NCBI GenBank assembly: GCA_003242885.1
Contig: QKMZ01000006.1
Span: 868,001-932,000, forward strand
From: Candidatus Melainabacteria bacterium
Lineage (GTDB): Bacteria; Cyanobacteriota; Vampirovibrionia; Obscuribacterales; Obscuribacteraceae
Direction of reading: 5' to 3'
Length of the DNA stretch: 64,000 nucleotides
Each line of letters opens with the position of its first letter. Position 1 is the stretch's first letter. Position numbers and translations under genes: made by a program. Under the pieces are notes generated by a model, which searched no databases, had not been told where the DNA came from, and saw only the letters and a program-made list of their open reading frames with translations. Positions 56,321-64,000 of this stretch are shown here, in pieces.

Positions 56321-57726
56321 TACGCTTTCACCTCCGCTGCCTTAGCTGCTTTAGCAACCGATTCGACAGGTTTTGTGTAGAGCGTCTTCCAGACGTTATA
56401 TGCGAACAGAAGTTGTCCAAGGACAATCATGATTCCACTTATGCCTCTAAAGAACCAGTAAGGTCTGATCTGCAGTCCCCATTGATCGACCGGAATGCCC
56501 ATAGCCCAACCGGCCGACTGAATCAAACCGGCGATGGTGAGAGATGTCATCATCAGGAGGAAGCCAAGGAATTTCAGCCAGTAGTGAGCGCGGATCAGAC
56601 CCTGGCTGTAGAACTCCTTACCGGTCAATTTCGGCAACGAATAATAGATTGCCGAGGTGAGGATAAAGGAGAAAGTTCCCAGCAAAGCCAGGTGGGCGTG
56701 TCCGACAACCCACTGAGTGAAGTGCAAGTACCAGTTCACCCAGCGGGTAGCCTGGAAGGGCCCTTGTACGCAGGTGACCAAGTAGAACATACAAGATGTC
56801 ACTGCAAAGCGCAGTGGCAGATCGGTGACGGCCTGACCCCAGCGACCCTTCATTGTCATGAAGAAGTTGGTCAATACTGTGAGTACGGGCACTAAAAGGA
56901 ATATTGAAGAGATGATCGCAATTGCCTTGAGCCATTCGGGCACAGGCGATTGAGTAATGTGGTGCGTACCGGTGGGTGCGTAGAAGAGGGCAATACCCCA
57001 GAACCCCAACATCGACAAGCCGTGGCTGTAAAGCGGTGCCTGCGTCAGTCTGGGTAGCAGGTAATACATCATTCCTACGCCGACAGTGGTAAACCACATG
57101 CCCAGAATGTTGTGTCCATAGAACCAACCGACGATCGCATCATTAAGACCGGGCAAGGCGACGAAAGTACGCTGACCGATGATCCAGACAAGAGGGAACC
57201 AGAAAAGCGACCCGAGGAAGTACCAAAGGGTTACATAGAGCTTCTTGACCCTCCTGTTCAGGATTGTCATGTAGATGTTGAGTGCAACGAGCACCAGGGC
57301 AACAGCGACAAGCACGTCCAGAATTGCACCCAGCTCTGCGTATTCTCGTCCTTCGGTGTTGCCATTGATGAGAGTGCAAAAGGCCCCGATGAGCACCAGG
57401 TTCCATGCCCACATGGTCATATTTCCTAGTCGCTCCGACCATAGCTTGGTCTTGCAGAGATTTGGAACCATGTAGAAGATGGAGCCGACATATCCCATCG
57501 ATAGCCAACCTACGGCGACCGCGTTGACGTGGAACATCCGCATGTGCGGGAATGCCAACTGCGGCACGTTTTTAACCAGGTCGGGCATGGAAAACTCCAA
57601 GCCGCCGATCATTCCTGCACCCATGCCCCACAGTGACCACCACAGAGCGGATAGGAAGAAATTACGACTGGCGCTGCCCTCTTTATTGCTGAAAAGCTTG
57701 TCTGCAACAGAACTCAACTTGGACAC
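56320..57726 (-). CDS. ccoN: cbb3-type cytochrome c oxidase subunit I
   Basis: RMFHVNAVAVGW, GWFYGHNILGMWFT, ALFYAPTGTHHITQSPVPEW and VVGHAHLALLG ligands of C-family heme-copper oxidases. Confidence 0.95.
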   Translation of the reverse strand: MSKLSSVADKLFSNKEGSASRNFFLSALWWSLWGMGAGMIGGLEFSMPDLVKNVPQLAFPHMRMFHVNAVAVGWLSMGYVGSIFYMVPNLCKTKLWSERLGNMTMWAWNLVLIGAFCTLINGNTEGREYAELGAILDVLVAVALVLVALNIYMTILNRRVKKLYVTLWYFLGSLFWFPLVWIIGQRTFVALPGLNDAIVGWFYGHNILGMWFTTVGVGMMYYLLPRLTQAPLYSHGLSMLGFWGIALFYAPTGTHHITQSPVPEWLKAIAIISSIFLLVPVLTVLTNFFMTMKGRWGQAVTDLPLRFAVTSCMFYLVTCVQGPFQATRWVNWYLHFTQWVVGHAHLALLGTFSFILTSAIYYSLPKLTGKEFYSQGLIRAHYWLKFLGFLLMMTSLTIAGLIQSAGWAMGIPVDQWGLQIRPYWFFRGISGIMIVLGQLLFAYNVWKTLYTKPVESVAKAAKAAEVKA

Positions 57727-58071
57727 CCCATATAGGCGCTAGGCCGATAGCGAAAATCCCATCAGAGCGCCCCAAGGGCTGCCGATTTGGCAAAAGCAGG
57801 TTTTTGGGAAACCACTCTTAAAAGAGATCTTCATGACGCAGCGCCAATTTTAGATTAATGACATCCGCCTAAAACGTCCGTTGTTTGATGATTTTTCACA
57901 CACTTTTTCTTTAACCTACGAAATAACGTCGTTAAAAACGAACCGAAAAAAATCTTTCTTTCGATACAAACCGTAATGTGTTTGCCAAGTTGCCGTGAAG
58001 CTTTCAGTCACTTACAACCGCCATGTTGCTTAGGACATCTTTGATGCCTGCATTCGATATCGAATGAGAAA

Positions 58072-58110
58072 GACCCCACTACCTTATGTAGGGGCTTGTT
58101 TTTCAACTTG
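58072..58110. terminator. Possible bidirectional hairpin terminator
   Basis: ccccactac-cttat-gtagggg followed by cttgttttt on +. Lies between the ccoN promoter side and the pth 3' end. Confidence 0.45.
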
Positions 58111-58196
58111 TTTTTCTAGCTCTTGGAAAGTTTCGATCTTTGCGATGTCAGTGTCCAAATTCCTGCATAAAGATGTCTTGCAGCGCCATCTTCTTA

Positions 58197-58949
58197 TTAG
58201 GCTTCGCCTGACTGTTTTTCTTTTTCGAAGTTTTCTTCCTTGATTCTTTCCTTTTCCAGGCGCTCAGTTTCGAGCTTTTCTTTGCGCTCCTGAGCAGCTT
58301 GCTCTTTTTTTCGTTTCTTCTCTTCTGCTTCGGCAATCGCTTCCGGACGTAGATCAATAGAGTTGTACTGGTTCATCGCTTTTAACGTGCCATCGTTTAT
58401 CCAGGTAAACAAGCACTTCTTCGTAAGGTCTTGAGTTTGAGCAAGCAACTCTTGCTGCGCTTCGGGAATCCGGGAAAGTACAAAGGAAGCACGTTTGTCG
58501 CCGCCCGGATCTGGTCCTACGCCGAATTTCAAACGAACTATCGAAGTGTCTCCTCCCAGGCATTGAATTATGGATTCGACGCCATGCTGTCCACCGGCAC
58601 CCCCTCCGTTCTGCACCCTCAGTTTGCCAAGCGGCAAGGCGACGTCGTCGTGGACGACTATGAAAGAGGAAACCGGCAGCTTGAACCATTGCTTAACCGC
58701 TACCAGACATTCACCAGATAGGTTCATATATGTCATGGGTTTGACCAGCATGATCGTCTTGCCGCGATAGGAAAACTTCGAAAAGTCGCATTTTAGGCGG
58801 CTGTTGCTGGTGGGCTCCGCACCATTTGCAGTACCAATGGCATCAACAATCATGAATCCCATGTTGTGACGGGTGCGCGCGTATTCGGGACCTGGGTTGC
58901 CGAGCCCCACAATCACTCTGGTTTCGTTACCGTTATTTTGATCAGCCAT
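58197..58949 (-). CDS. pth: Peptidyl-tRNA hydrolase with charged C-terminal tail
   Basis: VIVGLGNPGPEYARTRHNMGFMIVDAI, MTYMNLSGECL and VVHDDVALPLGKLRVQNGGGAGGQHGVESI. Confidence 0.96.
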   Translation of the reverse strand: MADQNNGNETRVIVGLGNPGPEYARTRHNMGFMIVDAIGTANGAEPTSNSRLKCDFSKFSYRGKTIMLVKPMTYMNLSGECLVAVKQWFKLPVSSFIVVHDDVALPLGKLRVQNGGGAGGQHGVESIIQCLGGDTSIVRLKFGVGPDPGGDKRASFVLSRIPEAQQELLAQTQDLTKKCLFTWINDGTLKAMNQYNSIDLRPEAIAEAEEKKRKKEQAAQERKEKLETERLEKERIKEENFEKEKQSGEA

Positions 58950-59215
58950 CTTTAATCTGTGTAATACATTGCGTATGAAATTCACTGTCGCCGCCTCTAT
59001 CTGCACGGCCGGACGGCCGGGCACCCGGGCTTATGAGAAACAATATTAATAGATAGAACGCACTTCGAGTTTGGGCAGCGTTTAAACTATAAAATTGTTC
59101 GGTGCACACACGTTATTGCGCTATTTAGACAGCGTTCTTCAATGCGCGCAGTTCCAGCAATAACCAATGACGTGCTTGAAAACAATCACTCCCACTCAGA
59201 CACAGAGTTACAGGC

Positions 59216-60634
59216 ATGACTGAAAGCGAAGCCAATTTCCCCTATTTGCCGCATACCGAAGAAGAGCGCAAAGAGATGCTCAAGACAATCGGTGTTGCGT
59301 CCTTCGAAGAGCTCGTCAAGCACATTCCCGAAAAGCTGAGAGCCAAGGCACTCAACTTGCGCAGTGGGATGAGCGAGCAAGAATTGGCGAAAGAAGTTCA
59401 GGCGATATCCAATCGCAATATGCCTGCCTCACGCCAAGCCAGTTTCCTTGGTGGCGGCTCTTATAGAAGATATGTTCCGGCAATTGTCGGCAATATTCTT
59501 TCGCGTGGTGAGTTCTCTACAGCCTATACACCCTATCAACCTGAAGTCAGCCAGGGCACCCTACAAGCCATTTACGAGTTTCAAACTGCCATTTGTCTTT
59601 TGACCGGAATGGAAGTTGCGAATGCTTCCATGTACGACGGACCGACAGCACTTGCTGAAGCATGCCTGATGTCTAGCCGTTTGAGCACGAAAGAGAAAAT
59701 CGTCGTTGCCTCGTCGGTCAATCCGGAATACAGAGAAGTTGTCCGCACCTACTGCGATTCCTGTGGACTGGAGTATCAAGAAGCGGCGCTTTCGGGCGGT
59801 GAAGCTGATTTGTCTAAATTGCCTATTGATGACAAGACCAGCTGCTTTGTCGTTCAATATCCAAATTACTTCGGTGTTCTTGAGGATCTCGAAGCTCTTT
59901 CACAAAAAGTGCATGCTGTGGGAGCTCACTTGATCGTTGTGTCCGAGCCTATCTCGCTTGGTTTGCTTACTGCTCCTGGTGACTTCGGCGCCGACATCGT
60001 TGTTGGTGATGCTCAGCCTTGCGGTAACTCGCTCTCCTTCGGCGGACCTTCGGCAGGATATATGGCTACCAAAAAGGAATTCATCCGCCAATTGCCGGGA
60101 CGTCTTTGCGGCGTCACTGTCGACAATCGTGGACAGAGAGCCTTTACCCTCACGTTGCAGACACGCGAACAACACATTCGCCGCGCCAAAGCAACGTCGA
60201 ATATTTGCACCAACCAGGCTTTGAACGCCCTGGCGATGCTGGTTTATATCGTCAGCGTCGGACCGGTCGGATTGAAGGAACTCGCAAATATCAGCTTGCA
60301 GCGCGCTCATAGTCTCAAAGAGAGACTAACTGCAATCAGCGGTATAGAAGCTCCTTTCTCGCAACCGTTCTTCAATGAATTTGTGATCAAGACCAGCCAG
60401 CCTGCAGCTCAGGTTCTTGATGAATTGAAAGCGGAAGGAATTTTGGGCGGTATTGATCTTTCGTTCTTTTATCCGGAACTGAAGAATCACTTGCTCGTCT
60501 CAGTCACTGAAATGAACTCCCCCGAAGATCTCGATCAATATGTTTCGGTCATGGAGCGCATCGTAAAAGGTGGCTTGAAAACCCGCGATAAGGAAGCTGT
60601 GGGCAGCGCTGCGGCAAAATCCGGTGGTAGATAA
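59216..60634 (+). CDS. gcvPA: Glycine dehydrogenase (aminomethyl-transferring) subunit 1
   Basis: YLPHTEEERKEMLKTIGV, FLGGGSYRRYVPAIV, YTPYQPEVSQGTLQAIYEFQTAICLLTGMEVANASMYDGPTALAEA and TSNICTNQALNALAM. Confidence 0.95.
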   Translation: MTESEANFPYLPHTEEERKEMLKTIGVASFEELVKHIPEKLRAKALNLRSGMSEQELAKEVQAISNRNMPASRQASFLGGGSYRRYVPAIVGNILSRGEFSTAYTPYQPEVSQGTLQAIYEFQTAICLLTGMEVANASMYDGPTALAEACLMSSRLSTKEKIVVASSVNPEYREVVRTYCDSCGLEYQEAALSGGEADLSKLPIDDKTSCFVVQYPNYFGVLEDLEALSQKVHAVGAHLIVVSEPISLGLLTAPGDFGADIVVGDAQPCGNSLSFGGPSAGYMATKKEFIRQLPGRLCGVTVDNRGQRAFTLTLQTREQHIRRAKATSNICTNQALNALAMLVYIVSVGPVGLKELANISLQRAHSLKERLTAISGIEAPFSQPFFNEFVIKTSQPAAQVLDELKAEGILGGIDLSFFYPELKNHLLVSVTEMNSPEDLDQYVSVMERIVKGGLKTRDKEAVGSAAAKSGGR

Positions 60635-60707
60635 AAGCCAGTCTTTACTGAAGCCTGTATAATCGACACTGTCTAATTATTTCGAGATCGAGGCAAGAAC
60701 CGACTCC

Positions 60708-61598
60708 ATGGAGCCACCTGAAACAGTCACTTCAAAGCGCGCTGAAACGCTTTATGATTCGAGCGAAGGTCAGCAAGAAGGGCTTAATGCCGTGGAGCCG
60801 GCGGTAACCTCGTCAAACGGAAATTCTCCTTCAGCACCTCCATCACCTTCACCAACCTCGGGCTCGCAAGACGTGTCGAATTCAGCCAGCAATAGTGAAT
60901 CGTCAGGATCGCCGGTCATCTCGGTTGTGAAAGAGATTGTCGAGCTTGTTGTTGTTACGCTGATTCTTCTCATCGTCATTAGATTCGCGCTTGCAGAAGC
61001 TCGTTATATTCCGTCGAGTTCGATGGAGCCGACACTGCAGATTAACGACAGACTGCTTGTAGAGAAGGTTTCGCATCATATTGGCAAACCTATCGAGCGC
61101 GGCGATATTCTCGTTTTCTATCCACCGCCGATTGAAATGGGTGGACAGGACCTGAAAAACGATCCGTTGACCGTTCTTGGCCGTTTGACCGGATTGCCGT
61201 TCTTGCCGTACGAACCAGCTTTCATCAAGCGTGTAGTTGGCCTTCCTGGCGATCATATTCGTATTCAGAAAGGCGAAGGCGTCTACATCAATGGGCAATT
61301 GCTCGATGAAAACAGCTATGCCAAGGAAGCTCCTAACTATGACAGAAACGTCCTTGGCGATATCGGTGGACCGTCTTCGACAGGCAAAATGATTAGACCT
61401 TTCGGTGATGAAGCCAGAGCCAATGACCCGATCATTGTGCCGGCCGGTCATCTCTTTATGATGGGCGATAATCGCAATAATTCCGAAGACAGCCATGTCT
61501 GGGGTTTCTTGCCCCAGGACAGAGTTATCGGCAGAGCCTGTTTGCTTTTCTGGCGTTGGATTTCCCCACCCAGATTTCCTCATATCCCCGAAGAATAA
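60708..61598 (+). CDS. lepB: Signal peptidase I
   Basis: IPSSSMEPTLQINDRLLVEK (Ser), FIKRVVGLPGDHIRI (Lys) and GHLFMMGDNRNNSEDSHVWGFL. Confidence 0.95.
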   Translation: MEPPETVTSKRAETLYDSSEGQQEGLNAVEPAVTSSNGNSPSAPPSPSPTSGSQDVSNSASNSESSGSPVISVVKEIVELVVVTLILLIVIRFALAEARYIPSSSMEPTLQINDRLLVEKVSHHIGKPIERGDILVFYPPPIEMGGQDLKNDPLTVLGRLTGLPFLPYEPAFIKRVVGLPGDHIRIQKGEGVYINGQLLDENSYAKEAPNYDRNVLGDIGGPSSTGKMIRPFGDEARANDPIIVPAGHLFMMGDNRNNSEDSHVWGFLPQDRVIGRACLLFWRWISPPRFPHIPEE

Positions 61599-61832
61599 GC
61601 AAAGCCTCTGCTGAGCTTTCTGAGCGCGCTTTTTGTCACCTATTTTGACGAAGGCTGATCGCCCTATAAATGCTCAATATTTAGCCAATATCTGTCTTTT
61701 AAATATGCAAGTGGGTATATTGGTCTAGGCTCTAGCCCCCAAATCTTCCCAAAAGCGCCACGGCGAACAAATTCCGGCGGTTCTGCGGAGCATTCAAAAG
61801 TAACGGCAACTAAGGCTGAGGTAGCGTGACAA

Positions 61833-63353
61833 ATGGCGAAGGACCCAAAAGGGAAAGCATCAAAACCGGCAAAAACGCAGTCTGCCGATAAATCGAAGAA
61901 AAGCGCTAAAGCCCCTCTGGTGCATGAGCATGTCGCCGGTGATTGTGCGTTGGCTACAGGTGTGCCAGGCCATGATGACGCAGAGTCGCGCGCTGATGCC
62001 CTCAATAAATTTGAAGCCGAACTCAATAAGCGCGAAGTCGACTTGATCGAGCGTGAAATCAAGTCGCTCAGGCAGCAGGAAGAATTAGATCGTTTGCGTC
62101 CGCTTTCGGGTCTTTATCGAGTCGTTCGAGCCATGGCCAGTGAACGCCGCCTGGACTCCCTGCTTGATGTAATTACTCGCGAAACGCAAGTGATGCTCAA
62201 ATGTGATCGCTGTTCTGTTTTTGTTTTAGATGCTCAAGCTGCAGAGCTGTGGACACAGGTCGCACAGGGCTTGGTTGGACACCGCATGATTCGTATTCCG
62301 GTAGGCGGCAACAGTATCGTTGCTGAATGCGCTCGCACCGGTCGAATGATCAACATTCCCGATGCATACCAAGATCCTCGCTTCGATCCTGCGGTCGATC
62401 GCAACACTGGATATCAGACATCCAGCGTACTTTGCGTTCCGATGCTGGCTCGCGGCGGCGAAGTAATCGGCGTCTTCCAGGTGCTCAACAAATTCGATGG
62501 GCCTTTCACTAATGAAGATGAAGACTGGCTTGAAGGCTTGACCGCCGTGGCGGCCGGGTTGATTGAACAAGCACAGGCATACGGCGAAATTGAAAGGTTT
62601 GTCGACAAGACACTGGAAACGCTTGCGCAGACAATCGACCAGCGCGACCCACTGACTGCAGGTCACTCTATTCGAGTTACCAATTACAGCTTGCTTGTCG
62701 GCCAGGCAATGAATGTGCCCGATGACGATATCGATGTGCTTCGCTACTCGGCGATGATGCACGACTACGGCAAAATCGGCGTGCCTGAAAAGATCCTCTG
62801 GAAAGACGGCAGACTTACTCCTGATGAGTACGCTACCGTACAAAAGCACGCCAGCATCACATATGACTTGCTTTCCAATTTGCCTTTTACACGTCGCTTG
62901 CAAGATGTACCTTTTGTCGCCTCATGCCACCACGAAAAGGTAGATGGTTCGGGCTACTACAGAGGTCTAAAAGGCGACGACATTCCTTTCCTTTCGAGAA
63001 TCATTGCTGTGGCCGATGTGTTCGATGCTTTGACTTCAAAGCGTCACTATCGCAATCGCATGCCGATTGAGAAAGTTTCGGAAATCATGTACAACGGCAG
63101 AGACAACCACTTTGACTCGACTTGTGTTGATGCATTTTTCCAATTGCCTTCCGCTCGCGTAATTGCTGTTCTCGAATCGGAAAGAGAGCGGGCCGCAAAC
63201 TTCGATGCTGAGCTGTTTAAAAATCTGAGTTGGCAGCGGCTCGTTGAGCTCGTTTCTGGTGGTCATCCAAAACGCGGCGAAGAGGGTATCGCAGAAGTTT
63301 TCGATCGTATCTACAATGCCGGATTACCTGCGGACTATCAATCGCTGGACTAG
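61833..63353 (+). CDS. GAF and HD-GYP-like domain protein
   Basis: GAF region (LDSLLDVITRETQVMLKCDRCSVFVLD...) and HD-GYP core (TAGHSIRVTNYS, MMHDYGKIGVPEKIL, HHEKVDGSGYYRGLKGD). Confidence 0.93.
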   Translation: MAKDPKGKASKPAKTQSADKSKKSAKAPLVHEHVAGDCALATGVPGHDDAESRADALNKFEAELNKREVDLIEREIKSLRQQEELDRLRPLSGLYRVVRAMASERRLDSLLDVITRETQVMLKCDRCSVFVLDAQAAELWTQVAQGLVGHRMIRIPVGGNSIVAECARTGRMINIPDAYQDPRFDPAVDRNTGYQTSSVLCVPMLARGGEVIGVFQVLNKFDGPFTNEDEDWLEGLTAVAAGLIEQAQAYGEIERFVDKTLETLAQTIDQRDPLTAGHSIRVTNYSLLVGQAMNVPDDDIDVLRYSAMMHDYGKIGVPEKILWKDGRLTPDEYATVQKHASITYDLLSNLPFTRRLQDVPFVASCHHEKVDGSGYYRGLKGDDIPFLSRIIAVADVFDALTSKRHYRNRMPIEKVSEIMYNGRDNHFDSTCVDAFFQLPSARVIAVLESERERAANFDAELFKNLSWQRLVELVSGGHPKRGEEGIAEVFDRIYNAGLPADYQSLD

Positions 63354-63397
63354 GCTGGGTCCGTAGAACCCGAGACTATTTGTCTGTCGTTTTTCTA

Positions 63398-64000
63398 TCA
63401 GTAAACAACAACCTTGCCACGTCCTAAGTCCGGCCAGGAAAGTTGCCGCACTGATAACTCTGCATTTTCCAACTTCATTGCTTTGCCTTGCGGCATGGGA
63501 ATCAGCTCGATTGTCAGATGATCTCCGCGCCCGCTGACCACATCGACTGGATAGTTCGACTTTATGTTGATGGATGTGGGCTCCTTGCCGTTGAGCATAA
63601 CCATTTGTGTAGCTGTTGGGAAGCACACAGATTGTGGCTTTGGCTGACCTTTACTATCAAAATATAGGTCGTGCTCACCCGGATTCGGTTTGCCGTTGGT
63701 ACCGTTTAGGCTGATGCGAACCACTGCCTGAGAGCGTTCTGCTTCCAGCTCGCTAAGCTTGCCTGTGAGTTCAACCACAGCATGTGTTGTTTGAGGCTGA
63801 AGTTGCAATGGAACGTCTGCAAGGCAAGCGCTATTGAATTTCAAATATTCATCTGTATTCACACTGCTTTTCTCGCTTGCATGACTCTCTTTACCCTGTT
63901 CGCTCATAGCTTTGAAATTAAGCGTATTCAGAGGTATTGAAGTTTCTTGCGATTTGAACTCAGTGCGATTTCCATCCGCTGAAAATCCCACTGCCAAAAG
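63398..64000 (-). CDS. Hypothetical protein (start beyond or near the window edge)
   Basis: 199-aa ORF running to the window end. Confidence 0.55.
   Translation of the reverse strand, partial: LLAVGFSADGNRTEFKSQETSIPLNTLNFKAMSEQGKESHASEKSSVNTDEYLKFNSACLADVPLQLQPQTTHAVVELTGKLSELEAERSQAVVRISLNGTNGKPNPGEHDLYFDSKGQPKPQSVCFPTATQMVMLNGKEPTSINIKSNYPVDVVSGRGDHLTIELIPMPQGKAMKLENAELSVRQLSWPDLGRGKVVVY

Noticed and set aside
1-64000. CRISPR array, prophage, toxin-antitoxin or restriction-modification defence system
   Set aside because: No regularly spaced direct repeats, phage structural genes or recognisable defence-family proteins were found.

Overview
The window is a chromosomal segment of about 64 kb. 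Its gene content is compatible with a non-photosynthetic relative of Cyanobacteria: a DUF4330 protein, a HAS-barrel-like protein, DUF1501/DUF1800 proteins, and an aerobic respiratory cluster. The taxon is my inference and was not tested. Housekeeping genes are fusA (3' part), fmt, rsmB, pth, gcvPA, lepB, tRNA-Val(GAC) and tRNA-Cys(GCA). The other genes are transporters, signalling proteins and surface/secreted proteins. I saw no CRISPR array, prophage or intact IS element. The most interesting locus is a same-strand respiratory operon at about 57.7-47.3 kb on the minus strand. It encodes CcoN, a CcoO-cytochrome c fusion, a CcoS-like protein, a CcoP-anchor-like protein, a diheme cytochrome c lipoprotein, a Rieske protein, two different cytochrome b proteins, two unknown membrane proteins, an MvhD/FlpD-like iron-sulfur protein, an untracked 41-aa membrane protein and a membrane TPR protein. 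One cytochrome b has lost both N-side (bH) heme histidines but keeps the bL pair. The other keeps all four histidines and carries a 2x[4Fe-4S] ferredoxin domain. Other leads are: a dispersed palindromic repeat (AGAAGGTTAACCG-ATAA-CGGTTAACCTTCT), whose best copy sits beside a gene for a transposase-like zinc-ribbon protein without a DDE domain; a CHASE2 cyclase that appears catalytically dead; a Pho-box-like direct repeat upstream of an EF-hand gene; and a 1436-aa protein with a possible annexin-like segment and a (TTC)10 microsatellite.
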